This document shows, in pieces, positions 1 through 9,479 of a stretch of 64,000 bases of DNA. The DNA is taken from the NCBI GenBank assembly GCA_010672585.1, contig JAAHGF010000018.1, positions 141,428 to 205,427 on the forward strand, in the 5' to 3' direction. Below the pieces are notes generated by a model. The model was not told the DNA's origin, did not search any database, and worked only from the letters and a program-made list of their open reading frames with translations. Position 1 is the stretch's first letter. Each line of letters opens with the position of its first letter. The position numbers and the translations under genes are program-made. The DNA comes from Okeania sp. SIO1I7. Lineage in GTDB: Bacteria; Cyanobacteriota; Cyanobacteriia; Cyanobacteriales; Microcoleaceae.

Positions 1-308
1 AAAAATTTTTCTACATTTTGTTGAGCAGGGGAGTAGTAGGGACGTTGCATAAGGGCGTCCGTACAGGGAGAAGCAAACATAAGAATAATTAACATTAACG
101 CAAGCTGAAATTAGTATGCAAAGTGATTTTACTTGTGTTGATTAATTGACAACTGAAGTATTGCCACAGTATAGCAATAATGCATGGGAATTGGTATTAC
201 ACCTTTCTGCAAGCTAAAAAGGCTAAAACTTTTACTTGTTAATTCTTTGAGAGTTAATCAATAAGCCCTAATTATTAATTATTAATTATTAATTATTAAT
301 TATTAAAC
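1..308. other. Intergenic: partial family B element and AT-rich tandem repeat
   Basis: No gene is visible. Positions about 212-272 match the right end of the family B element (AAGCTAAAAAGGCTAAAAC ... AATAAGCCCTAAT), also seen at 4679-4961. It is followed by a tandem TAATTAT array at 271-306. Confidence 0.6.
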
Positions 309-1565
309 TTACCTTGGACGAATTCTATTTAACTGTTCTAAAGCCCATTTTGCTGTTTTTTCAACTTCTGGGTCTGGGTCATATTCTGCTTGTTGCAATA
401 AGCTAGTTGTTTGAATGACTAACTCATAAATTCGAGTTAAATCTCGGATAGCATTTTTTCTGACTTCTGCATTGTCATTTTGTATTGACATAGCTAAAGC
501 TCTATTCATTGGTTTTAATGTTTTAGTTCCTATTTCTGAGAGAGTTGCTAAAATCAAACTTTGCTGTTTAGAATCAGAATCTATCAGTAAATTAACTAAT
601 GGTTGAACAGCTCTAGAATCTCCTCTTTGTCCTAATTCCCAAATAGCATGATGCCGTTTTTTCGGGTCAAAATTTTGTAGCTCACTAATTAATTCTTCAA
701 CAATATTAACTGCTGGTAAAGGATAGTTATTTGGCAGAGTAATATCTCTAGAATCTTCAACTGTAGAATGTTCGTTATTTGCTTGTGATAAATCCACTTT
801 AGTTTCTGGATAGTCTTCAACTGCAGAATTTTTGTTATTTGCTTGTGATAAATTCACTTTAGTTTCTGGTTGCTCATAGTGATTATTTTCTTCACTCTCA
901 ACTGTAGAAAATTTTTCAGATTTAACATCTAAATCATGATTATGAGGTTGTAAACTATGTTTTGAAATTTCTACAGGAGTATTTTCTCCAGACTCCTGTA
1001 ATGAGGGGACAAAAGAATCTAAAGAATCGTTTTGATTGGCCAAGGAAGAGTTTTCTAGGTATGTAGGCCATCTAGGAGGAGGGAGTTCAGAATCGTTAGT
1101 CTCTAAATCAGTTGAATTTGTTTCTGGTATTCGATCTTGAGGTTGTAAGTCTTCTGGGTCTGAGTCTTTAGGCTGATGATCGTCAAAAAGCTTAAGTAGG
1201 ACAAATACCGCTGTACCAGTGACAAGAACTGATGTTATGCTTAAAATAAACAGTGCTTTTCGTCCTCCTAGAGCCTTGAGTATGATACGAACAGGTTTCG
1301 GAACTTTTGAGTCCGAGGATTTAGATTTTTTTTTGTTGGTCTGTGAATCAGTATCTTGAGCAATATGCAGAGGAAATGAAGATTTGGCTACTGATACTGG
1401 ATAATTAATTTGATTGGTTGATTGTAAATTGTCTGCCTCTGTAAAGCTACGATTATTTAATTCTCCTGTACTGTAATCATCAACGATAGCTCTACTCGGG
1501 GTCAGAAAAGAGCAGAGGAAAGTCAACGATGTAATGATATAAAAGATGGATTTGTAATGGGCCAT
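309..1565 (-). CDS. Membrane-anchored HEAT-repeat protein, function unknown
   Basis: The 418-aa product starts with a hydrophobic segment that looks like a signal peptide (residues about 7-26, ending SRA). A second hydrophobic helix lies at about 104-126. The middle is low-complexity and acidic, rich in S, N and E. It contains a tandem duplication of about 20 residues (PETKVNLSQANN then PETKVDLSQANN, around 235-270). The C-terminal 130 residues have HEAT/PBS-lyase-like repeats (AIWELGQRGDSRAVQPLVNLL), which are usually protein-interaction surfaces. The likely topology is an extracytoplasmic N-terminal part and a cytoplasmic HEAT domain, but two hydrophobic segments leave this open. It is transcribed alone, diverging from the pseudokinase-WD40 gene across 1.1 kb. 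No enzymatic motif was seen. Confidence 0.7.
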   Translation of the reverse strand: MAHYKSIFYIITSLTFLCSFLTPSRAIVDDYSTGELNNRSFTEADNLQSTNQINYPVSVAKSSFPLHIAQDTDSQTNKKKSKSSDSKVPKPVRIILKALGGRKALFILSITSVLVTGTAVFVLLKLFDDHQPKDSDPEDLQPQDRIPETNSTDLETNDSELPPPRWPTYLENSSLANQNDSLDSFVPSLQESGENTPVEISKHSLQPHNHDLDVKSEKFSTVESEENNHYEQPETKVNLSQANNKNSAVEDYPETKVDLSQANNEHSTVEDSRDITLPNNYPLPAVNIVEELISELQNFDPKKRHHAIWELGQRGDSRAVQPLVNLLIDSDSKQQSLILATLSEIGTKTLKPMNRALAMSIQNDNAEVRKNAIRDLTRIYELVIQTTSLLQQAEYDPDPEVEKTAKWALEQLNRIRPR

Positions 1566-2664
1566 GATGTTCTCTTAGGAGTTTTCAGAGGCAACTTTTA
1601 CAGAATAGGTAGATAGATAAATATAGTTTAGTTCGATCATAGCTGGTGTTAGTTAAGGATTGTCAAATTATTTAAACTTTACCTACAAAACTACTATTTT
1701 ACAAATATTATGGTGTGCGCAGCATAATGTAGAATGCACTGAAGTGAAACTAACGATTCAAAAGTACTATACTACGATACTATAATAAGTTTGAGTTAAT
1801 GCCTAAAGTGGCTGATTGCTTAGGTTAGGTATAATTTTAATTAGAAGTTAGACTATAAGTTGACTATTTAGTTTCTGAGTTGCCACTAAACATCTCCAAA
1901 AATCCAAAAGAAAATCAATTATTATCCATAAATGATCAATATACCTCTCCGATAACTAATCTCAAACCCTTGTCATAGCTAGACAAAAACTTATATCATG
2001 TCCGGTTGAACAGTTATAAATAAATAATGACGGAGTCCTCAGGAGTCAACCCACCCCTTACCCCTCCCAGGAGGGGAAGAACCGAGTCAGGAGGAAAGAG
2101 GGAAGGAAGAAGAAGAACTGGAGTTGAAGGAGAAAGTTTTTTATCACGCTCTTATCCGGACATGATATTAGTTTGCGGAGAGGTCTAATTATTTCTCCCT
2201 GTTCCCTGTTCCCTCTTTTATGGAGATGTCTACTGAATATGTCACAAAAAATTGATGTAACTTGGCAAAAATTTTGATTACCCGATAAAATATTTTATAT
2301 AAATACTAAATATAACGTAGACAAATATTATAGTTAGATAAGTTTAAAGTCCCATTGGCTATTTAAGCTTTAAAACATTTATCTCTTTATCTTGGTCATT
2401 CCCTAAATTATTGTACATTTAAATTGTGAATTATATAGCAATAGACAGGTAGGTTAGGACATAGACTGATGATGCTCCGAATCAGAGGAAATATTTTTCC
2501 TACTGTTCCCTACTATAGATATTAACTTGAAAAATAGTAATAGTAGTTAAAAATGTTTTATTTGTTATTTTTACTATTCTCAAAATAAATGCGTCTTAGC
2601 TTAATCATTAAGCTTGACTCAATTTTCAAACACCTAAAAAGCTCTACTGAATTAGACAGCTATT
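1566..2664. other. Intergenic, about 1.1 kb, with repeats
   Basis: No coding sequence is supported here. The stretch holds a family D element (1993-2168) and, at about 2450-2512, a short repeat (GGTTAGGACATAGACTGATG) that recurs at 50640-50690 and inverted at about 28515-28560. The rest is AT-rich and presumably carries the divergent promoters of the flanking genes. Confidence 0.5.
1993..2168. repeat. Family D small element (ATATCATGTCCGG ends)
   Basis: The left end reads ATATCATGTCCGG and the right end CCGGACATGATAT, forming terminal inverted repeats. The interior is a purine-rich GGAGGAAAGAGGG-type tract. Related copies are at 22538-22682, 33168-33305, 51348 onward and 54193-54319. There is no ORF inside, so this is a MITE-like element. 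Confidence 0.65.
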
Positions 2665-4632
2665 ATGAGCTACTGTATTAATCCTAATTGCCTCTCCCCA
2701 GAAAATCAGAATAATTCTTTATATTGTAAAGCTTGTGGCTCCAAATTATTAATTGAAGGACAATATCAAGCTATCAAAAAACTTAGGGTTCTTGACTGGG
2801 GAATTATTTATGAAGTTAAAACAGAAGAAACTACAGAAATTCTCAAAGTATTGCATATAAATAGTCCTGAACTTGTCTCTCAATTTCAACAACAAGCCAA
2901 GATATTAGCGCAACTGAATCATCCTGGAATTCCTCAAGTAAAGCCTGGTAGTTATTTTACATTTATACCGAGAAACAGTAATCAAAAATTACACTGTTTA
3001 GCTATAGAAAAAGTTGCTGGAGAAAATCTACAAACTTGGTTGGAAAAAAACAATTTACCAATTAATCAAGAATTAGCTGTTGAATGGTTAACTCAACTCA
3101 TAGAAATTTTAGACTTATTACAGGAAAAACAATTTTTCTATCAAAATCTTCAACCTAGTAATATTATTCTCCGTCCCAATGGGCAATTAACATTAACAAA
3201 TTTTTCTCTAGAACTACAGTCAGCACAATCTGATTTTGTGGCTCTCGGATATATGTTTATTTACTTGTTAACTGGTCAGCCTGGATCTACATTCTTAAAT
3301 TCTGATACTAAGACCTTAAATTGGCGAGATAAAGTTTCTCAAATATCCCCAAAATTAGTAGATTTTATTGATGACTTAATTTCACAACAATATCCTCAAA
3401 ATCATCAGACTATTCTGCATAAGTTGAGCAAGATAAAAGATGATCTATCTCAATCTTTAATACCAAAAAAATATCATCCACTAAAAAGCAAATTATTATT
3501 AGGTAGTGCAATTTTATTTCTAGGATTGGGTGTAACTCAAATTATTAGTCATTTGCCCAAGCAATTTAATACAGATTTACTGCCTCCAGAACAGTCAAAC
3601 GAAATTATATCTGACAATCTAGATAATTTTTTCTCTAAAAATAAAGGCAAATTTCTAGTAGGTGGAATAATTTTCATCCTTGCTATAGGAGGCAGTCATT
3701 TTGTTGGTTATTTTCGGATTCATCCCAAATATTTAAAATTAAGTCTGCCCAATGGAATTTCCTTAGAAGATACTTTTAATACAGATTCAGAAAAAGTTTA
3801 TTCTGTAGTTATTAGTCAAGATGGGCAAATTTTAGCTTGTGGTAATGGTAATGGTACTATTCAAGTTTGGAATTTAGAAACAAGAGAAGAATTAGGCATA
3901 ATTGAAGGTCATACTAATGATGTAGTAGCGATCGCCCTCAGCCAAGATGGAAATATATTAGCTAGTGGTAGTTATGATGGGACGATAAAAATTTGGTATT
4001 TAGCAACAGAAACAGAACTAACTTTGCAAAGTCATTTTATGCGAGTTACTTCTATTGCTATTAGTCCTGATGGAGAAAAATTAGTGAGTGGTAGTAGCGA
4101 TGATTCCATTAAAATTTGGCATATACCTACAGGTAAAATGCTACATACTTTTCGCGGTCATTCTGATAGTATTTATGCAGTTGATATTAGTCCGAATGGG
4201 AAAATATTAGTCACAGGAAGTCACAATAATATTAAAACTTGGAATCTGGAAACTGGAACAGAAATTTACACATTAGTCGGTCATCATGGCAGAATTTTAT
4301 CTGTGACTGTCAGTCCTGATGGAGAAAAAATAGCCAGTGGTAGTAGCGATAAAAATATTAAAATTTGGCAGCTAGAAACAGGAAAGCTTTTACGCACTTT
4401 AAGTAGTCATACTAATGATGTTAATTCTGTAGTTATTAGTCCAGATAGTCAAACTTTAGTTAGTGCAAGTAGCGACCATAATATCAAAATTTGGCATCTA
4501 GAAACAGGAAAACTTTTACGTACTATAAAAGGGCATTCCCGGTGGGTTAATTCCGTTGCATTTAGTCCTGATGGAAAAATTTTAGCTAGTGGTAGTTTCG
4601 ATCAAACTGTTAAACTTTGGAAATTGGGATAA
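2665..4632 (+). CDS. Zinc-ribbon, predicted pseudokinase, WD40 propeller protein
   Basis: The 655-aa protein begins with a four-Cys zinc ribbon (C4, C9, C21, C24). A Hanks-type kinase fold follows at about 35-265. The kinase is probably dead. The beta-3 Lys is kept (K61), but the HRDxKPxN loop reads YQNLQPSN (catalytic Asp replaced by N161, Lys by Q163) and DFG reads NFS (179-181). Two hydrophobic helices at about 274-293 and 329-350 suggest membrane insertion. The C-terminal 280 residues form seven WD40 repeats (ISPDGxxLxSGSxDxxIKIW), one complete propeller. Cyanobacteria have many kinase-WD40 fusions; this one looks like a signalling scaffold rather than an enzyme. ATG start; single gene. 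Confidence 0.85.
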   Translation: MSYCINPNCLSPENQNNSLYCKACGSKLLIEGQYQAIKKLRVLDWGIIYEVKTEETTEILKVLHINSPELVSQFQQQAKILAQLNHPGIPQVKPGSYFTFIPRNSNQKLHCLAIEKVAGENLQTWLEKNNLPINQELAVEWLTQLIEILDLLQEKQFFYQNLQPSNIILRPNGQLTLTNFSLELQSAQSDFVALGYMFIYLLTGQPGSTFLNSDTKTLNWRDKVSQISPKLVDFIDDLISQQYPQNHQTILHKLSKIKDDLSQSLIPKKYHPLKSKLLLGSAILFLGLGVTQIISHLPKQFNTDLLPPEQSNEIISDNLDNFFSKNKGKFLVGGIIFILAIGGSHFVGYFRIHPKYLKLSLPNGISLEDTFNTDSEKVYSVVISQDGQILACGNGNGTIQVWNLETREELGIIEGHTNDVVAIALSQDGNILASGSYDGTIKIWYLATETELTLQSHFMRVTSIAISPDGEKLVSGSSDDSIKIWHIPTGKMLHTFRGHSDSIYAVDISPNGKILVTGSHNNIKTWNLETGTEIYTLVGHHGRILSVTVSPDGEKIASGSSDKNIKIWQLETGKLLRTLSSHTNDVNSVVISPDSQTLVSASSDHNIKIWHLETGKLLRTIKGHSRWVNSVAFSPDGKILASGSFDQTVKLWKLG

Positions 4633-4678
4633 GAAGGAAGGTTTTCAACAATTAATAATTAATAATTAATAATTAATA

Positions 4679-4961
4679 ATTAGGGTTTGCTGAAAAAGCC
4701 TTATAGGTGAGGGTAGGAGACAGGAGACAACCCACCCCTCGCCCCTCCCCCTCCCAGGAGGGGAGGGGAAGACAGGAGAAAAGGGAATGAGCGAGGAGGT
4801 AGGAGTAAGAATTGTAAGAATGATTTTTCTGCCTAACTATGCACCTAAAATACGATACTTTTTGAGCGTGAAGAGCTGAAAACCAGGCACTTTTTTCGAT
4901 ATAAAAAAGGCTAAAACCTTTATCTGTAAATACTTTTAGATTGAATCAGCAAGCCCTAATT
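4679..4961. mobile_element. Family B MITE-like element, copy 1
   Basis: The left end ATTAGGGTTTGCTGAAAAAG and right end CAGCAAGCCCTAAT are imperfect inverted repeats, about 280 bp apart. The interior has a purine-rich GGAGACAGGAG tract and then a conserved arm (CAGGCACTTTTTTCGATA ... GCTAAAACCTTTATCTG). Copies: 29437-29691 (inverted), 50252-50524 (left end decayed), 56261-56552, and a scrap at 212-272. There is no transposase, so the element would be mobilised in trans. The following stretch to 5099 is pyrimidine-rich repeats of the CCCTATTCCCTATT type. Confidence 0.7.
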
Positions 4962-5099
4962 ACCTCTTTTTATAAAGAATCGGTAAAATTTATCAAATCA
5001 ATCATGTTTCGTACCTTTTGTCTGAAAATATCTTCCCTGTTGCCTGTTGCGTGTTGCCTATTCCCTGTTCCCTGTTTCCTGTTCCCTATTCCCTATTCC

Positions 5100-7616
5100 C
5101 TATTCTCTTTCAGACAATACTAATTCTACCTCTTTAGCAATCTTTTTTGCTTTTTTCAGATATTTGTGAGCTTGTTGCTGTTGTTCAGGATGAACCTGTA
5201 AAATACTTAGACCCAGATAATAGTAATTATAAGCTTGCATAGAGTAAAACTCAGTTTCTTGCAGTAACTCTTCTAAATGTTTATATTTTGCCAGAGCTTC
5301 CGAATATTTACCTTGAGTATAAAGCCAATGAGCATAACATTTTAGCGGATAAGCTATTGACCATTTTTCACCTTGATTGACAGATAAATCTAACGCTTTT
5401 TCATAACATTCTTGTGCTACTTGTATTTGCTTTTTGGCAGAGTAATAAATTGCCAACTCTAAAGCCAATAAACATTGTTGATTATTATCTTCTGGCTCGA
5501 GTAATTTTTGAGCTAAATCTAAAATATTCTTAGCCACTTCAAAAGATTTCATCGCATTAAAACATCTAGCAATATTCCAGAGAATATTAAACTTTTTAAT
5601 CCGGTCTTCTCGCTCATTCTGATTATATTTTTGAAAGAATTTTTGAACTTCAGCTATTTGGTCATTACTGGGATTAAATAGTAATCCAAAGAGCTTTTTC
5701 ATATCCCCTTTCAACTCTTGAGTAATGCCACCGAGTTTAGCATAAATTGCTGCACCAAAAAAATGACGCAAAGCTTTCCTAGGTCTATCTTTTTCCAGAT
5801 AAACTGCTCCTAAACCATAAAAAGCTAGGGCTTGCCAATAGTTTTTACCAGACTTTGAAGCAATTTTATTAGCTTGTTGACAAGCAGCTTCAGCCTTATG
5901 TAAATTTCCTAGATAACGATAAGCTTTACCTGCTATTGAATAAGCAGACATCCGAGCAAAACAAATTTTTTCATCTGACCCATCTTTTTCCCTAGTAATA
6001 GCAATAATTTGTTCGCTAATATTTAGTGCTTGACTATTTTTGCCCACTTCCGAATAAATTGTTCCCAGAGGAATAAGAATAAGCGCTCTTTGTATTCCAG
6101 ATAAGCGATCGATAATTTTTTCGCTGCTAATAATAAACCGCGACATATTATTCCAGAGGTTAGCTGTACCACGAAGATTTTCAATTTTATCTGCTGCTAA
6201 AATCTTATATAATAAAACGTTACAACATTCCTCAAAATCTCCAATAGTTGCTAAATGCTCAATAGCCTCAAAGACATATTTCTGAGTTATTTCCGACTCA
6301 ACTTCATAGACTTCAAGATAAAATTGGGCAGCAGCGCGGTTAGCTAATAACCACTCCTGAAACTCTTCCTTACCTGTTTCTACTGCCTCCAACTTACCCC
6401 CAATATTATCCCTAAATTCCCCCTTCAACCTTTCCCTAGCTTTAGCCTGCATTACCGGATGGAGATAATAACCACCCTCACACCACTCAATTAAAGCGCG
6501 ATCGCGTAAAGCTTTAATGACCCTTTCTCGACGAGATATTGGCACATCCCACAACAAACATAAAAGTGCTGCTTTGGGTAAAATAGGAATTTCTTGATAG
6601 CGGTAACACCCTAAACGAAAAAGGAGTCGAGCAGCTCGGGGACGATCGTCCTGGAGTTTGTCAAACTGCCCTTCAATCAAGTTTTCTAAGGTCGGATCGA
6701 CAAGCAAGTCGTGGCGGTTTTCTTGCCAATAAGTCTGCAAATTCCCCTCAAAATCGAGGCGGATGTCATTAGCAAGAATACACATTGCTTCCGCATTACC
6801 ACCGTAAGCGCAGTGCATTTCCTTTAAAGCAGCAGTATCTGTCTCTACCTGGTGACTGCAAAAAAAATCTTCCCAAGCGGCCTCACTCAACCCTGCCAAA
6901 CGATAAATTTCCACCATAACAGCAGGTTCAGATAATTGTTCGCGACTGGTGATCAGAGTGACAGAGTTTAAATTTGGGTTTGCTAGCATCCTCAATAATT
7001 CTGCGTAGCAGCGATGTTGAGGCACAAAACGACCTCTTTGCAGCGCTGGATCGAGGCGATCGATAAGTATGCCAATCTTTTGTGTACTATTTCGGAGCTT
7101 ACGTCGTAACCGATCTAAAGTAATGCCAAATTCTCTTCCTGGTTCTTCTCCAAAATAGCATTGTAACCATTCCTCTATTACCAACTCCACCGAGATGATA
7201 TTTTCCTTTTCCATCGCAATATGCAATTTGATTGTCAAATCAAACCCTTGAGTCTCAAAAAAGTAGCGGGCCAAAGTAGTTTTACCTATGCCCCCTTCCC
7301 CTTGAATGAGAATCAATTTAGCCCCTTGGGCGATGAGCTGATTAACACCATTAATGGCCTCTTCTCGGCCAACAAAATTGGAGTCTGGTACTGTAGGTTT
7401 GCTTTGTTCGACTATTTCTTGCCAATTAACATTTACAGCTTGGCAAATATCTTGAAAAGTTTTTTGTTTAATGGGTTCTCCACGCCAAAACCTTCTTAAG
7501 GTTGCTTCAGAGGTATAAGCAGCCTTTAGCCATTGAGGAGCAGCTTTTGTCCAGTTTTTCTGTTTTCTAGCCTGCTCCACTATTTTTAGTCCCTGTGGAG
7601 ATGCTCTGAGGGCCAT
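5100..7616 (-). CDS. STAND (NB-ARC-like) NTPase with N-terminal HTH-like region and TPR repeats
   Basis: 838 aa. Residues about 20-70 look like a helix-turn-helix/XRE-like region (TSEATLRRFWRGE ... KTFQDICQAVNV). The NTPase follows, with P-loop GEGGIGKTT at 106-114 and Walker B ILIDRLDP near 183-190. A winged-helix-like segment is seen around 330-410 (EGQFDKL ... YYLHPVMQAKARE). The C-terminal half (about 430-838) is alpha-helical with TPR-like units (AKAYRYLGNLHKAEAACQQA). This order matches STAND signal-transduction ATPases, which act as sensors or switches and in some families as phage-triggered defence proteins. No effector domain (TIR, nuclease, protease) is visible, so a regulatory role is as likely as immunity. 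The start is an ATG at 7616. The gene is followed closely by repeat-rich DNA and is not in an operon. Confidence 0.8.
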   Translation of the reverse strand: MALRASPQGLKIVEQARKQKNWTKAAPQWLKAAYTSEATLRRFWRGEPIKQKTFQDICQAVNVNWQEIVEQSKPTVPDSNFVGREEAINGVNQLIAQGAKLILIQGEGGIGKTTLARYFFETQGFDLTIKLHIAMEKENIISVELVIEEWLQCYFGEEPGREFGITLDRLRRKLRNSTQKIGILIDRLDPALQRGRFVPQHRCYAELLRMLANPNLNSVTLITSREQLSEPAVMVEIYRLAGLSEAAWEDFFCSHQVETDTAALKEMHCAYGGNAEAMCILANDIRLDFEGNLQTYWQENRHDLLVDPTLENLIEGQFDKLQDDRPRAARLLFRLGCYRYQEIPILPKAALLCLLWDVPISRRERVIKALRDRALIEWCEGGYYLHPVMQAKARERLKGEFRDNIGGKLEAVETGKEEFQEWLLANRAAAQFYLEVYEVESEITQKYVFEAIEHLATIGDFEECCNVLLYKILAADKIENLRGTANLWNNMSRFIISSEKIIDRLSGIQRALILIPLGTIYSEVGKNSQALNISEQIIAITREKDGSDEKICFARMSAYSIAGKAYRYLGNLHKAEAACQQANKIASKSGKNYWQALAFYGLGAVYLEKDRPRKALRHFFGAAIYAKLGGITQELKGDMKKLFGLLFNPSNDQIAEVQKFFQKYNQNEREDRIKKFNILWNIARCFNAMKSFEVAKNILDLAQKLLEPEDNNQQCLLALELAIYYSAKKQIQVAQECYEKALDLSVNQGEKWSIAYPLKCYAHWLYTQGKYSEALAKYKHLEELLQETEFYSMQAYNYYYLGLSILQVHPEQQQQAHKYLKKAKKIAKEVELVLSERE

Positions 7617-8052
7617 AATGTTTATTTTTAAATTAGTATTAACATTTAAATCAGACTTTTCAGGAGCCTTTATGAAATCGACCTTTATTTATAGACAAGA
7701 TTTTTTCACGCACACCCTAATGTTATTCAACTCTTGGTTCAACTTTGCCAGATAATTATGTGGTCTATACTTCTTTAAGTTTAAAGTTTTGCTCAGTTGT
7801 GCAGTGGAATTGTACAAAAAATTAACAATTTGAATAGGTAAGTGAACAGAAAAATGAGCGATCGCTGTGGGATTATTGTGGAATAATAAAAGTAAGTGCG
7901 ATCGCAGAGCTTGTAGTGGACCGTTTCATCTAAAATGGTACATTAGATTTGTCATTGTAACTAATTGTAACTAGAGGAAGTTATCTCTTAAAAATTTGCT
8001 ATTGCACTATTTTAGCTGAAACAGTCCAGTACCTCCTCCAAAGTGTAACTAT
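7617..8052. other. Intergenic with HIP1 sites and a small TIR element
   Basis: Two GCGATCGC octamers (about 7858 and 7899) and the element at 7914-8031 lie here. No gene is seen. Confidence 0.5.
7914..8031. mobile_element. 118-bp MITE with TA-flanked inverted repeats
   Basis: The left end TAGTGGACCGTTTCATCTAA and the complement of the right end TACTGGACTGTTTCAGCTAA match at 17 of 20 positions, bounded by TA on each side. TA target sites are typical of IS630/Tc1-type elements, so this may be a deletion derivative of one. There is no ORF inside. Confidence 0.6.
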
Positions 8053-8928
8053 TCAATTTGTAATGTTATTCTCTATTTTCATACTTAAATCCAACCAAGT
8101 TGACCTAGTAATAGGAGCGCTAGTAGAAATATAATCGACACCTGTTTGAGCCACATTTCTAATAGTTTCTAAAGTAATATTTCCTGAAGCTTCAATTTTA
8201 ATACGACTATTATTTTGCCTAATCATTTTAACTGCTTGTTTCATCACTTCAACAGACATATTATCCAGCATAATAATATCTGCCTGATACTCCAAAGCAG
8301 TTTCTACTTCTGCCAATGTTTCTGTCTCCACTTCAATATTTAAAGGATAAGGTATTGTTTCTCTGACTTTAACGATCGCTTCCCCAATACCTCCAGCAGC
8401 AGCAATATGATTATCTTTAATCATCACCGCATCATCCAAACCCATCCGATGATTTTTCGCCCCACCAACTTGAGTTGCATATTTTTCTAAAATTCTCAAT
8501 CCTGGAGTTGTCTTGCGAGTATCAACCAGTTGCACCGACAGATCGGCAATTTTATCTGCATATTTACGAGTCATAGTCGCTATCCCACTCAAACGCATCC
8601 CCAGATTTAGGGCCACCCTTTCCCCAGTCAATAAACTATCTAAAGGCCCATCTAATTTAGCTATGACAGTACCCGACTCGCACCATTCCCCCTCTGTAAC
8701 AGTAGGTACAAAGTTGGCCTTTTCATCCAAAAGTTGAAATACCCTAGCTGCCATAGGCAACCCGGCAATAACTCCTGACTCCTTGACCAACCAATAACCT
8801 GCACCTGGAATTATTTGGTCTGCTGAAAATAAGCCAGCAGTAGCGCGATCGCCCCTGCCAATATCTTCTAGCAGCCAATTTTTTAATAAGTTGTCTAATA
8901 TTATGTTTGGAGGTATAACAGATTGCAT
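8053..8928 (-). CDS. nadC: Nicotinate-nucleotide pyrophosphorylase (quinolinate phosphoribosyltransferase)
   Basis: It converts quinolinate and PRPP to nicotinate mononucleotide, CO2 and PPi, the third step of de novo NAD synthesis in the cytosol. The 291-aa length is normal. Family signatures are all present: LLEDIGRGD near the N-terminus, DTRKTTPGLR (substrate-binding Arg/Lys), HRMGLDDAVMIKDNHI, VETETLAEVETAL, IMLDNMS, and EASGNIT near the C-terminus. ATG start at 8928. Its upstream neighbour is a 3' relic of nadA (9330-9455), and nadB lies 11 kb further on, so this was probably a fuller NAD locus. A family A element now fills most of the gap to the nadA relic. Confidence 0.95.
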   Translation of the reverse strand: MQSVIPPNIILDNLLKNWLLEDIGRGDRATAGLFSADQIIPGAGYWLVKESGVIAGLPMAARVFQLLDEKANFVPTVTEGEWCESGTVIAKLDGPLDSLLTGERVALNLGMRLSGIATMTRKYADKIADLSVQLVDTRKTTPGLRILEKYATQVGGAKNHRMGLDDAVMIKDNHIAAAGGIGEAIVKVRETIPYPLNIEVETETLAEVETALEYQADIIMLDNMSVEVMKQAVKMIRQNNSRIKIEASGNITLETIRNVAQTGVDYISTSAPITRSTWLDLSMKIENNITN

Positions 8929-8956
8929 ATTTTTACTGAAATTTCATTCAAAATTA

Positions 8957-9145
8957 GTAAGCATTTCCTACGGAATGCTGCGCAAATAGCCTTCAACTAT
9001 CAGCTATCAGCTATTAATTCACTGCCTTGAGGGCAGGAATTAGTATCAAAAAATTTAAGGATAATTATAAAGTATTGGAAAAAAACTGACCTTGACAGCT
9101 GACCGCTAATAGCTGTTTGCCCAGCATTCCGCAGGAAATGCTTAC
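8957..9145. mobile_element. Family A MITE, copy A1
   Basis: 189 bp with GTAAGC...GCTTAC termini. It is flanked by an 8-bp near-duplication (CAAAATTA at 8949-8956 and CAGAATTA at 9146-9153). Both ends carry the 21-nt unit (8966-8986, and 9116-9136 inverted), followed by CAGCTATCAGC-type heptamer arrays. The centre has a short hairpin (CTGCC TTGA GGCAG). Confidence 0.8.
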
Positions 9146-9329
9146 CAGAATTACTGGCAGAGTAGCTCCCACCTATATAGCGCTGTGCGCAGGCAACAGG
9201 CAACAGCTCATCTGGCAACCCACCCCTCGCCCCTCCCAGGAGGGGAAGAAATTGCTGATAATATAAGACTTTTAGCTATTTGGCCTCTACTGCAATTTGT
9301 AAATATACCAGCGCTCATTGCTATAAATA

Positions 9330-9455
9330 CAGAGTACTTTGGAAAAACTGTATCTGGCAATGAAAAATCAGACACCTGAAATAACGCTCCCTGAAGAGAC
9401 GCGAGTAGCAGCATTGAAACCTATTCAAAAGATGTTAGAATTTTCATTGAATTAG
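9330..9455 (+). pseudogene. nadA: 3' relic of quinolinate synthase nadA
   Basis: Reading the + strand in the frame of the ATG at 9360 gives [13 protein letters not shown], then [19 protein letters not shown] and KMLEFSLN before TAG (9453-9455). This matches the usual C-terminal tail of bacterial NadA (NTLEKLY ... PEI.VPEEIR..ALKPI.RMLE.S). About 40 codons survive. An in-frame stop lies just upstream, and the rest of NadA (including the Fe-S cysteines) is absent, replaced by repeats at 9146-9330. Recognition is from memory of the family, not a search. Confidence 0.6.
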
Positions 9456-9479
9456 GCCAAAGTTATAGATAGAGGATAA

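Noticed and set aside
271..306. TAATTATTAATTATT arrays as possible CRISPR or origin
   Set aside because: Simple tandem heptamer repeats, repeated at many intergenic sites; no spacers and no DnaA-box cluster seen.
4941..5123. 60-aa + strand ORF
   Set aside because: It is made of TTCCCTATTCCC pyrimidine tracts overlapping the STAND gene end; low-complexity product.
9185..9379. 64-aa + strand ORF over the nadA relic
   Set aside because: It is in a different frame from the NadA match and begins inside repeats.
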